Origin: Bryobacteraceae bacterium
Lineage (GTDB): Bacteria; Acidobacteriota; Terriglobia; Bryobacterales; Bryobacteraceae
DNA length: 64,000 bases
Direction of reading: 5' to 3'
NCBI GenBank assembly: GCA_947458745.1
Contig: CANGYQ010000001.1
Location: forward strand, 186,001-250,000
Below are positions 17,880-25,741 of this stretch, piece after piece. The position numbers and the translations under genes are program-made. Below the pieces are notes generated by a model, which worked only from the letters and a program-made list of their open reading frames with translations, did not search any database and was not told where the DNA came from. Positions within the stretch are counted from its first letter, which is position 1; each line of letters starts with the position of its first letter.

Positions 17880-20201
17880 ATGCTAAAACGATTACTCTTG
17901 TTTGCGATTCTGGCTGGGCTGGCCTCCTCCTGCCGTAAAGTCGAGGCGCCGGAGGGCGTCTTGAAGGTGTTGACTTGGAACACTTTCAATCTCCCTACAA
18001 TCGCAGGGGAGCAGGGCCAGATCAATCTCGACGAGAAGGAACGCGGCCGGTTGGTGGCGAAGCTGTTGAAGCGGTCCGGTTACCAGGTGATCGCATTGAA
18101 CGAGGTCTTCGATGAAACGGTGCGCGCCGCGCTGATCGAAGAGGCCGAGTCTGGCCCGGATGCTTTCCGGTTCGTCGTGGAAGACCTGGATGGCGGGGGC
18201 ATGGAAGATTCCGGCTTGGTGTTGCTATCCCGGCTGGAGCCGATTCGATTCACGGCACCGGAGCCAACCTCAGGGCAGCACGACTTGCCATATAAGCTGC
18301 CCGGTTTCGCCAAGCCATACCCGGGCACCGACGACTACCTGGACACTCGCAGTTGCGCGGCCATGGATGTCTGGTGGAAAGGTCAGCCTAACGACGGTGA
18401 AGTGGATTCCTGGGTGCCAGGAGCCAGCGCCAACTGCCTCATCGCGTTTCACCGCTATCGCGCCTGCACGAGCGAAGCCCCGGATGGCTTCAATCTTGGC
18501 ATTGGCGCGGAGTGCGATGCCGGCAAAGGTGTCGGCTATGTCCGTCTGCGCCAAGTCAACGGCCAAGCGCTCGACGTCTTCTGGAGCCACACGCAGGCCA
18601 GCCTGCGGCCGCCCGAGTACAGTGAGCCACCCGACTTCCTGACGAAGCGCGAAGGTCAGCTGAAGGAACTGGCGGGCATGGTGAAGCAGTGGTCGCCGAT
18701 GGGCGAGCGTGACGCGGTGATCCTGGGCGATCTGAATGTCAACGGCGACAAGGAACTGGAAGACGAATACAAGAAGCTCATCCAGACCGGGCCAGACAGT
18801 CTATTGGGCGGAATCGGCTTCCGCGATCTCTGGGCGGAATCCGCACCGAAAGACGACCGGGGCCTCACCTGGTCACACCGCAACGACCATGTGCCATCCA
18901 ACACGCCGCAGGAACGTTTGGACTATATCCTGTGGCGTGACCGGAAGGGCGACGACATGTGCGCCCAGCATCCATTTGTCGAACGGAAGTTTGATGTACT
19001 CCGGCCCAGTGGTGCCACCATCGATCTTTCTGATCACTTCGGCGTCGGCGTAGAGTTGCGGCCGCGTGATCGCGATCCGAACGGCAGCAGCGTCGAGCCG
19101 TGCAGCCCCAGCAAGGCCCGCACCGTCGAGAGCCTGCTACCCAGTGCCGAAATGAAGGGAGTATTGCGCTCGCCCGGTGCCTGCCACTGGCTGCGTGTTG
19201 AACCCGGCACCTGGACCGTCACCAGCTACACCAGCGATCCAGTGCGCATCAGTGCTTGGCTGGCTGACGACATTTCAGAAGAGCTCTCATTCTTCCGCGG
19301 CGATGCTGAGTTGGGCCACGTTGAGAAGAAGGATGAGGCACAGGTGGCGGTGGACAAGGCGTTTTATCTGAAGGTGTGCTGGCTGGACCCGAACCGCACG
19401 GGCGATTACCGCATCAAGATAGCTCCGAACGTCGGAGCCGACCCGGAGCATCCCGTGGTGTTGACACTAAACCGTTTCTCGAAGGTGGCTTTTGGCAACC
19501 AGTACGGCATGAATCCCACCAATCTGCTGTGGACGCTAGTGAAATTGCCAAAAACATTCTCGAAAGCACCGCACGCTTTGGACTCCGTCATGCTTGCGCA
19601 CCAAAGCAAGGTCCGCGTGGGCACGGCACAGGTAGGCAGTTCGCCGCCGCCGGTCACCTGGATTGCTGGCTTCGATGGAGTGTGGGGATTGAAGCCCGCC
19701 GGAGGTTTTGGCGGTGCCACCGAGACCGAGATGTTCTTCGTGATCGAGCGAGAGCCGCCGGCTAACCCGGCGCAAGGCCTATCACTCGACTTCCGCGTGA
19801 TCACCGATCACCAGGAGGTTCAGCTGAAGGTACTGGAGTGCATTGAACAGGAGGACGCAACCGGGGACGATCGCGTCCGGATGACGTACTCCGCCGACGG
19901 CAAGGTGCTCAAGATCATCGACCTGGGCGACTTTGACGAAGGACAGGATGTGAACCTTTCCGGGCACACGCAACTGGGCCTGAACTGGGTGAAGGGCGAT
20001 GTGACGATCACCATTTTTGACCAGGATGGGTCTGATCTGGAGAACGACGTGACCAGCGGCAATGCCCTGGACAATCTGGGCACTATCGTCATCAAGAAGC
20101 TGGACGGTGTGCCACCCGCTAACCCACAGGCAAACAATGACAACGGAAAGTTCACCCAGGATGGTGCCAACTACCGGCTGGGCCACCGGCGGCGGCGCTA
20201 A
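17880..20201 (+). CDS. Lipoprotein endonuclease/exonuclease/phosphatase (EEP) with large unknown C-terminal region
   Basis: 773 residues. An N-terminal signal with a lipobox-like LASSC (Cys18) indicates membrane anchoring. Residues about 28-395 form an EEP (DNase I/sphingomyelinase-like) domain: Asn34 (WNTFN), Glu75 (ALNEVFDE), Asp284/Asn286 (GDLNVN) and Asp385-His386 (SDHFG) are the expected metal and catalytic residues. About 380 further residues are beta-rich, with no family I recognise, and end in a basic LGHRRRR tail. Substrates of such secreted EEP proteins can be nucleic acids, phospholipids or inositol phosphates. The stop codon lies in a decayed palindromic repeat. Confidence 0.82.
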   Translation: MLKRLLLFAILAGLASSCRKVEAPEGVLKVLTWNTFNLPTIAGEQGQINLDEKERGRLVAKLLKRSGYQVIALNEVFDETVRAALIEEAESGPDAFRFVVEDLDGGGMEDSGLVLLSRLEPIRFTAPEPTSGQHDLPYKLPGFAKPYPGTDDYLDTRSCAAMDVWWKGQPNDGEVDSWVPGASANCLIAFHRYRACTSEAPDGFNLGIGAECDAGKGVGYVRLRQVNGQALDVFWSHTQASLRPPEYSEPPDFLTKREGQLKELAGMVKQWSPMGERDAVILGDLNVNGDKELEDEYKKLIQTGPDSLLGGIGFRDLWAESAPKDDRGLTWSHRNDHVPSNTPQERLDYILWRDRKGDDMCAQHPFVERKFDVLRPSGATIDLSDHFGVGVELRPRDRDPNGSSVEPCSPSKARTVESLLPSAEMKGVLRSPGACHWLRVEPGTWTVTSYTSDPVRISAWLADDISEELSFFRGDAELGHVEKKDEAQVAVDKAFYLKVCWLDPNRTGDYRIKIAPNVGADPEHPVVLTLNRFSKVAFGNQYGMNPTNLLWTLVKLPKTFSKAPHALDSVMLAHQSKVRVGTAQVGSSPPPVTWIAGFDGVWGLKPAGGFGGATETEMFFVIEREPPANPAQGLSLDFRVITDHQEVQLKVLECIEQEDATGDDRVRMTYSADGKVLKIIDLGDFDEGQDVNLSGHTQLGLNWVKGDVTITIFDQDGSDLENDVTSGNALDNLGTIVIKKLDGVPPANPQANNDNGKFTQDGANYRLGHRRRR

Positions 20202-20220
20202 GCTGATGCGCGAGGCCTAG
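20197..20220. repeat. Half copy of the palindromic repeat carrying both stop codons
   Basis: AAGCTGATGCGCGAGGCCTAG (20200-20220) aligns with AAGCTGACGCATGAGGCTAG, the right arm of copy 2, with few changes. The forward TAA at 20199-20201 and the reverse TAG at 20219-20217 both fall in it. The left arm is absent. Confidence 0.5.
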
Positions 20221-21386
20221 TCGAACGACGGAATCGTCAGCCGCTCGCCGCCTTTGAGGGCGGACTGGTGGGCCACGATTCCTGGCGCGGTGTAAGCGAG
20301 CGCCTCGTGCACATCCACGACGGGCTTGCGCTGGGCGAGGACGCTTTCGACGAACTCGTGCGTCAGGAACGTGTGTGAGCCTTCGTGGCCGCTGGAATGG
20401 CGGAGCGGCTCCGGCAGCAGGTCAGTGGACCACCACTTCACTTCTTCGTAGCGCTCCATGCGGGTGGCTTGGCGATTGAAGCCGCCGGAGTCCTTTTCGC
20501 GGCGGTCGTTGGAATAGACCAGCGTGGGCGGGACGCCGTGCGGATGGTTCATGAAGAAGCTCATCTGGTCGCCAAACCATTGCGCGCGCTCCGTGCCACG
20601 ATGCGCGCCTTTCCACCAGACGGCGACGCGGAAGCCGTGGCCGCGGTTGGTCTTGAAGAGCGCCGTCTCGTTCCAGAAGGGGTTGCCGTAGGGGTTGTCC
20701 TTCAACGCGGGGTCGTTGTCGCCCCAGCCCAGGCAGGAGACTTCAGTGAGCCGCTCACCCGTGACGCTGATCAGATGCGCGGTGCAGTGCGTGGGGTAAT
20801 GCATGGGCGGGAAGCCGTAGCGCCAGGTGCGCTGGCCGTCTTCGATGAACAGTTCATCCAGACCCGCGTGGTGATACTCAGACTCGCAATAGTAGAGCTG
20901 GCCGAACTTGCCTTCCCGGTAGAGCTTCCGCGCCGAGATGGTGAGCTGCTGGAAATAGCTGGTCTCGGCCATCATGTAGGTCATGCCGGTGCGCTTCACC
21001 GTGTCGGCCAGTTCACGGCATTCTTCGAGCGTGTAGGCAGCGGGGACGGCGGACAGCACGTGCTTGCCGGCCCTCATCACGGCGACGGCGTGCTTGACGT
21101 GCAGTGGCGCGGGCGTGAACAGGCCTACCGCCTCGACCGCCTTGTCCTGCAAGAGCTGATCGAGCGAGGAATAGGCCTTGGAGCAACGGTAGGTCTTTTG
21201 CAGCTGCGCACGCCGGTCTTCGCGCAGGTCGGCGACGGCTTCGACGGTCGAGTTTGGGTGCTCGTGGAAGTAGAACGACGTGCCGAAGCGGCCGCCCACG
21301 ATGCCCATTCGCAGCTTTCGGTCCGCCGCCAGACCCGAAGTGGCACTGAGCGCGGCCAGAAAATCGCGACGGTTCAGCGCGGACAT
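20217..21386 (-). CDS. Tat-exported Gfo/Idh/MocA-family oxidoreductase
   Basis: 389 residues. The leader MSALNRRDFLAALSATSGLA is a twin-arginine signal. It is followed by a Rossmann fold (MGIVGGRFGTSFY), a second dinucleotide-domain part with the GKHV-type motif AGKHVLSAVP (usual Lys-Pro position replaced), and the C-terminal alpha/beta dimerisation domain. These are NAD(P)-dependent sugar or cyclitol dehydrogenases; exported members are abundant in Acidobacteriota and Planctomycetes. The ATG shares its A with the permease stop (TAATG), so translation is coupled to the upstream permease. Confidence 0.85.
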   Translation of the reverse strand: MSALNRRDFLAALSATSGLAADRKLRMGIVGGRFGTSFYFHEHPNSTVEAVADLREDRRAQLQKTYRCSKAYSSLDQLLQDKAVEAVGLFTPAPLHVKHAVAVMRAGKHVLSAVPAAYTLEECRELADTVKRTGMTYMMAETSYFQQLTISARKLYREGKFGQLYYCESEYHHAGLDELFIEDGQRTWRYGFPPMHYPTHCTAHLISVTGERLTEVSCLGWGDNDPALKDNPYGNPFWNETALFKTNRGHGFRVAVWWKGAHRGTERAQWFGDQMSFFMNHPHGVPPTLVYSNDRREKDSGGFNRQATRMERYEEVKWWSTDLLPEPLRHSSGHEGSHTFLTHEFVESVLAQRKPVVDVHEALAYTAPGIVAHQSALKGGERLTIPSFD

Positions 21387-22708
21387 TACGCGCCCTTATG
21401 CTTGGCCGCACCCAGCGGCACGGTTTTGGGTTGAAAGCCGGCCTTGGCCAGCGCAATGTAGACCACAAAACCCGTCAGGAAGCTGTAGACCACGGCCGGT
21501 TGCACGTTAGGGTAGCCGATGAAGGGCAAAATGCCCACCAGGAAGCCGATGGCCCAGGCACCGTATCCGGCAATGCTGATGCCTTCACGCGGGCCCGCCC
21601 ACTTCTTGCCGGACAGGAACCAATCCGCCGCCATGGCTCCGCAGATGGGGCCGAAGGAGGCACCGACGATCGAGAAGAAGCCCACCAGGTTGGCGGCCAC
21701 ACCGGTCACGGCCAAGCCGACGGCGATGGTGACACCGACGAGAGTCGAGAGCGTGCGAGAGACGCTGGGGATCATGGTGGAGAAGCTATTGCCTGCAATG
21801 AAGGCGCAGAAGCAGGCCGGGACGATGGAGGCGACAGCGAACAGAGCGAACATTGCGGTAGCGAGGAAGCCGCCCATGGAGCCGATGACGGCGTCGTAGC
21901 CGAAGCTGGTGATCGTGGGATCGAGGCCCTTGGCTCCGGCGACGCTGAGCAGCGGCAGGCCGCCCGCATAGAGCACCGCCAGCGAGATGCCGACCAAGCC
22001 GCCCCAGCGGACGTCTTTCTCATTCCGCATGCCCATGCCGAAGTCAGTTCCAGCCGCGCCGGCGGTAGCGAAGAAGCCGATGACCGCCTGCAGGATCAAA
22101 GTGAACGCGCCCACCGGGTCAGTGGGGGTGGCGTTGTAGGAACTGATGCCCGGGCTGGTCTTGTACAGCACCACGGCCAGCATCAGCAGCGGAATGGCAT
22201 TCAAGAAAATCGCCGCGCGGGCCACGTACTGGATGCCCATGATGCCGATGGCGGCCATCGAGTAGCTCCAGGCAATGGCGACGCCGGTGAACAATGCGGA
22301 GCCGGGCTCCGCGGCCGAGCCGATGGCTTGCAGGATGTACTTGGTGGAGAAGAACGCGCCGACCGCAAACCAGCCCACTTGCAGCAGTCCCATTAGCAGG
22401 CCCGGCATCAGGTAGCCGCCGGTGGTGCCAAACGTCGAGGAGCCGACCACATAGAGGGGATAGCCGGTCTTCATGCCCAGCATGGCGGGCACGTAGTAGT
22501 AGAGCGCGTAGCTCAACAGGCCCGCAACGGCCAGCGCCGCCAGGCACACCAGCAGCGGAGCGCGATCAATTGTTCCCGCGGCCATCTGCTGGTAGAAGGC
22601 CACCCAGAGAAAGACACCCGCGTAGCTGGGGGCGGTATTCAAGTACCAGGGCCCGCGGCTGGAGGCGGGGTTGGGGGACGATTGGGCCAAATATGCGGGC
22701 AATGCCAT
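21386..22708 (-). CDS. NCS1-type permease (purine/cytosine permease-like)
   Basis: 440 residues with about eleven to twelve hydrophobic helices. The N-terminal part has the discontinuous helix features of NCS1 transporters (GYPLYVVGSSTFG; MPGLLMGLLQVGWF) and the C-terminus is short and basic. NCS1 proteins import nucleobases, hydantoins or related compounds with Na+ or H+. The assignment is by overall pattern, and a divergent substrate is possible. TATAGT on the reverse strand lies 11 bases before the ATG. It is coupled by TAATG to the Gfo/Idh gene and follows the M81 peptidase gene by 42 bases. Confidence 0.8.
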   Translation of the reverse strand: MALPAYLAQSSPNPASSRGPWYLNTAPSYAGVFLWVAFYQQMAAGTIDRAPLLVCLAALAVAGLLSYALYYYVPAMLGMKTGYPLYVVGSSTFGTTGGYLMPGLLMGLLQVGWFAVGAFFSTKYILQAIGSAAEPGSALFTGVAIAWSYSMAAIGIMGIQYVARAAIFLNAIPLLMLAVVLYKTSPGISSYNATPTDPVGAFTLILQAVIGFFATAGAAGTDFGMGMRNEKDVRWGGLVGISLAVLYAGGLPLLSVAGAKGLDPTITSFGYDAVIGSMGGFLATAMFALFAVASIVPACFCAFIAGNSFSTMIPSVSRTLSTLVGVTIAVGLAVTGVAANLVGFFSIVGASFGPICGAMAADWFLSGKKWAGPREGISIAGYGAWAIGFLVGILPFIGYPNVQPAVVYSFLTGFVVYIALAKAGFQPKTVPLGAAKHKGA

Positions 22709-22719
22709 AGCGGCTTAAA

Positions 22720-22725
22720 ACTATA
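22720..22725 (-). promoter_or_regulatory. -10-like hexamer upstream of the NCS1 permease gene
   Basis: TATAGT on the reverse strand lies 11 bases before ATG 22708, so the leader would be only a few bases long. Confidence 0.35.
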
Positions 22726-22750
22726 TCGCAGCGCGGGGCTTGCCGTGCGA

Positions 22751-24298
22751 CTACTTCAACCCGAACATGGGCCCGCGCAGGTTCTTGAACGTGAACCGCG
22801 CCGGGTTGATGGCCGTAGCCCCGGGGGAATCGACCATGATGATCTTGGCCGACACGGGTTCATAGGCGGCGCGGGGGGCGATGGTGCCCTTGGCGACGAG
22901 AATGCGTTGCATCCGCGGCTCAATGCCAATGGAGGTCAACTGGCGGATGCTGTTGGGGCTGGAGCGGATGGTGGTGAGCACGAGATAGCTCTCCAGATCG
23001 CGCGTGGAGCCTTCCACCGTGATGACGGCGGTGAGCCCCAACTCAAAGTAGCGGTGGCCACCGTGGCGCACTTCCGGCTCCATATAGGTGCCTTCATGGA
23101 AGCTCCGCACCTTGCCGCGGACCCGAACGGGCTTGCCGTGCATCCCATCGGTTTTGCCGCCGACCTCCATGTCGAAGCTGCCGCCGATGCCCAGCTTCAG
23201 CGCGGCTTGCACCGCCGCCGGATCGGCCACGGTGAACACCCAGCCTTCCGCCTTCTGCTTCAGCAATTCGTCCAGGATGAACGTGGAATCTCCGGCGGAG
23301 CCGCCGCCGATGTTGTCACCGGTGTCCATCAGCGCGACGGGGAACTTGGTTTCGGCCATGGCTTGCTTGACGGCCCCGGCGGAATCCGGGATGTTTAGCA
23401 CCAGATAGTCCCGCTGGGCCCACATGATGTCGCCGATGCGCTTGGCTTCGCGGTCGGCCAGGGCCTGGTCGTTATTGGTGACGACGACCACCGCCGGCCC
23501 CATCCAAGGGACATCGCTGTACTGATAGCCACCGGCGACGGTGGCGGCCAGCACCTTAGGGTTCTCGCGTTCCAGCTTGATGGTTTCATCCACCAGCGTC
23601 TTCATCGGTCCGGCGAAGGTGTTGTGGTAGATGATGTTGTAGACCATCGGCGGCTTCACCATAGCCTGGGTTGGCTTCACCGTGCCGTTCAGCATCCCGG
23701 CCATGATCCTGGCCGCCTGCAGGCCGCGATCCTTGGTGTCCAGGTGCGGGGTCTGTTTGTAGCCCACCAGCGCGTCACACAGCTTTACGATGTCGGGCGA
23801 GATGGCGGAATGGTAGTCGTGCGTCAGGACGATGGGGATCTTGGGAAAGGCCATGCGGACGCGGCGCATGATCTCTTCATCGCCCTGCGGGTAATGCTCC
23901 GCCACCAGCGCGCCGTGGAGCGCCAGCAGAATGCCGTCCAGCTTGCGGGGGGCAGCCTTCAATTGGGCGATCAAGTCGCCGGTCAACTTCTCGAAGGCCT
24001 CCCGGGTGACCGGGCCTTTGGGTGTGGCCGAGGCCAGAAACGTGGGGTATAGTTCAAAGCCCGCGGCCTGCCCGCCGGTCACCATGCCGCCCACCTCTGA
24101 TGGCGTGCGCGCCCAGGTGACCAGCTTGTCTTCGCCTTTGAACTCGAGATAGCTCCAGTCCTTCAACTGCGTCTTCTCCGAGTTGAAGGAGTTCGATTCG
24201 TGCATGATGCTGCCGATCGCTACCAGCGGCTTGGTCTGGGCCATGGCTGATAGCGTGACAAAAAACACAGCGCTAAGGGAGAGGGCGAATCGCTTCAC
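22751..24298 (-). CDS. Secreted M81-family (MlrC/microcystinase-C-like) metallopeptidase
   Basis: 515 residues from GTG 24298, chosen because AAGGAG lies nine bases upstream and the start yields a signal peptide (VKRFALSLSAVFFVTLSAMA). The N-terminal domain carries His33 in MHESNSF, later LTHDYHSAIS and HLDTKDRG, the metal-binding pattern of MlrC. The C-terminal domain follows (DTGDNIGGGSAGD). MlrC cleaves linear microcystin products; most relatives have unknown substrates, often small or modified peptides. Its neighbours (permease, oxidoreductase, divergent Tat protein) suggest a scavenging pathway. Confidence 0.88.
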   Translation of the reverse strand: MKRFALSLSAVFFVTLSAMAQTKPLVAIGSIMHESNSFNSEKTQLKDWSYLEFKGEDKLVTWARTPSEVGGMVTGGQAAGFELYPTFLASATPKGPVTREAFEKLTGDLIAQLKAAPRKLDGILLALHGALVAEHYPQGDEEIMRRVRMAFPKIPIVLTHDYHSAISPDIVKLCDALVGYKQTPHLDTKDRGLQAARIMAGMLNGTVKPTQAMVKPPMVYNIIYHNTFAGPMKTLVDETIKLERENPKVLAATVAGGYQYSDVPWMGPAVVVVTNNDQALADREAKRIGDIMWAQRDYLVLNIPDSAGAVKQAMAETKFPVALMDTGDNIGGGSAGDSTFILDELLKQKAEGWVFTVADPAAVQAALKLGIGGSFDMEVGGKTDGMHGKPVRVRGKVRSFHEGTYMEPEVRHGGHRYFELGLTAVITVEGSTRDLESYLVLTTIRSSPNSIRQLTSIGIEPRMQRILVAKGTIAPRAAYEPVSAKIIMVDSPGATAINPARFTFKNLRGPMFGLK

Positions 24299-24365
24299 GA
24301 GACAAAACTCCTTTTTCGGTGACGTGCAATTGTTCGAGGGCGTGCACAGAGGCATCCAACATATC

Positions 24366-24371
24366 TATCAT
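24366..24371 (+). promoter_or_regulatory. -10 hexamer directly upstream of the divergent Tat-protein gene
   Basis: TATCAT ends seven bases before ATG 24379 and supports that start over the upstream in-frame extension. Confidence 0.4.
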
Positions 24372-24378
24372 CGTTGTC

Positions 24379-25572
24379 ATGCTGACGAGAAGAGCCTTTC
24401 CCGGAATTTGTGCGGCGGCAGTGGGCGCGGGTGCCGCGGCGACCTCTGCGGACGCCGCCACCACCCGGCCTCGCGTGGCCGCGATTGTGACGGAGTATCG
24501 CTACTATTCGCACGCCGACGTGGTCTGCGGGCGTATCTTTGATGGCTATGCAGTGAACGGCAAAAGGCAGGCCCCGCGCACGGACATTGTGTCGATGTTT
24601 ACGGCGCAGACGCCGGAGAACGACATGGCTCGCGAGCTCTGTTCCCGCCACGGCATCCCGCTCTACAAGACGATCAGGGAAGCGCTGACGCTGGGCGGCT
24701 CGACACTGGCCGTCGATGCCGTGGTGTTCATTGGCGAGCATGGCAACTACCCCACCAATGAACTGGGCCAGAAGCTCTACCCGCGTTTTGAGTTGTTCAG
24801 TGAGGTGTTGGCCGTGTATCGCGACAGCGGCCGTAGCGTACCGACGTTTTTTGACAAGCACCTGTCCTATTCGTGGGAGAAGGCCAAGAAGCTCTACGAC
24901 GAGGCGGCGGTATTGAAGGTGCCGTGGTTTGCGGGCTCGTCACTGCCGGTGACGGTACGGATTCCGGACGTCAGTTTTCCGGTGGGCGTTGAGGTGGAGG
25001 ATGCTTGCGTGATCGGCTTTGGAGAGGCCGATGCCTACGGGTTCCACTTGCTGGAGGTGCTGCAGTGCATGGTGGAGCGGCGCAAGGGAGGCGAAACGGG
25101 TGTCGCGGCGGTGCGCATGGTGGAAGGCCCGGAAGCGGCCCCGAACAATGACCCGCTGGCCGAGGAAGCAATGGCGCGCCAGCCGGGCCGCCGGACCAAT
25201 ATGTCCACGCGCCAACCGGTCCGGTTCGACATCGAGTACCGGGACGGGTTGAAGACGCGGGTTTACCTCTTGAATGGCGCGGTGCAGCACTTTACGTTTG
25301 CCGCCCGGGTGAAGGGGCAGTTGAAGCCGCTTTCGTGCCTATTCAACATGAGCTACGAGACGCGCCCGCTGCCGCACTTTGACGGCCTGGTTTCGCGCAT
25401 TGAGGAGATGTTTGTCACGGGAAAGCCGCCCTACCCGGTGGAGCGCACACTGCTGACCACGGGCATCCTAGCCCATTTGTTTGACTCGAAGGCGAAGCGC
25501 TATCAACGCATCGAAACTCCGGCGTTGGGGATCCGGTATTCGCCAACCGACGGTTGGCACCAGAGCGCCTGA
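24379..25572 (+). CDS. Tat-exported protein of unknown function
   Basis: 397 residues from ATG 24379. The leader MLTRRAFPGICAAAVGAGAA is a twin-arginine signal; an in-frame extension to 24319 lacks sense. The mature part begins with a beta strand (PRVAAIVTEYRYYSHADVV) and has FIGEHGNYPTNELGQ and PTFFDKHLSYSW, motifs I associate with uncharacterised Acidobacteriota/Planctomycetes proteins. It could have a Rossmann-like fold, but there is no glycine-rich nucleotide motif. It is divergent from the M81 peptidase with about 80 bases between starts. Function not assigned. Confidence 0.7.
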   Translation: MLTRRAFPGICAAAVGAGAAATSADAATTRPRVAAIVTEYRYYSHADVVCGRIFDGYAVNGKRQAPRTDIVSMFTAQTPENDMARELCSRHGIPLYKTIREALTLGGSTLAVDAVVFIGEHGNYPTNELGQKLYPRFELFSEVLAVYRDSGRSVPTFFDKHLSYSWEKAKKLYDEAAVLKVPWFAGSSLPVTVRIPDVSFPVGVEVEDACVIGFGEADAYGFHLLEVLQCMVERRKGGETGVAAVRMVEGPEAAPNNDPLAEEAMARQPGRRTNMSTRQPVRFDIEYRDGLKTRVYLLNGAVQHFTFAARVKGQLKPLSCLFNMSYETRPLPHFDGLVSRIEEMFVTGKPPYPVERTLLTTGILAHLFDSKAKRYQRIETPALGIRYSPTDGWHQSA

Positions 25573-25578
25573 TGACCC

Positions 25579-25642
25579 GCCCCATGCGTCAGCTTGGAGC
25601 TTATTCACGGCCCGGAAGAAGCCCCAAGCTGACGCATGGGGC
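25579..25642. repeat. Palindromic repeat, copy 3 (GCTGACGCATG family)
   Basis: Arms 25579-25602 and 25619-25642 match at 23 of 24 positions around a 16-base loop starting ATTC and ending CCGGAAG, as in copy 1. It sits between the convergent Tat protein and TonB-receptor genes, beside a separate terminator. Confidence 0.8.
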
Positions 25643-25663
25643 TCGGCCGGGAACTAGCTGCGC

Positions 25664-25716
25664 CGAAAAATAGAAGGGCCGTTGTACCAACCCCGAAGGG
25701 ATGGCACAACGGCCCT
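25664..25716 (-). terminator. Rho-independent terminator of the TonB-receptor gene
   Basis: AGGGCCGTTGT (25675-25685) and ACAACGGCCCT (25706-25716) form a perfect 11-bp stem. On the reverse strand it is followed by TCTATTTTT, a U-rich tail. It starts 26 bases after the receptor stop. Confidence 0.88.
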
Positions 25717-25741
25717 GTTTCCTTGCTTCCGTTGCCGGAGC

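Noticed and set aside
25579-25642. CRISPR repeats
   Set aside because: The repeated units are dispersed palindromes kilobases apart, not a regular array with spacers.
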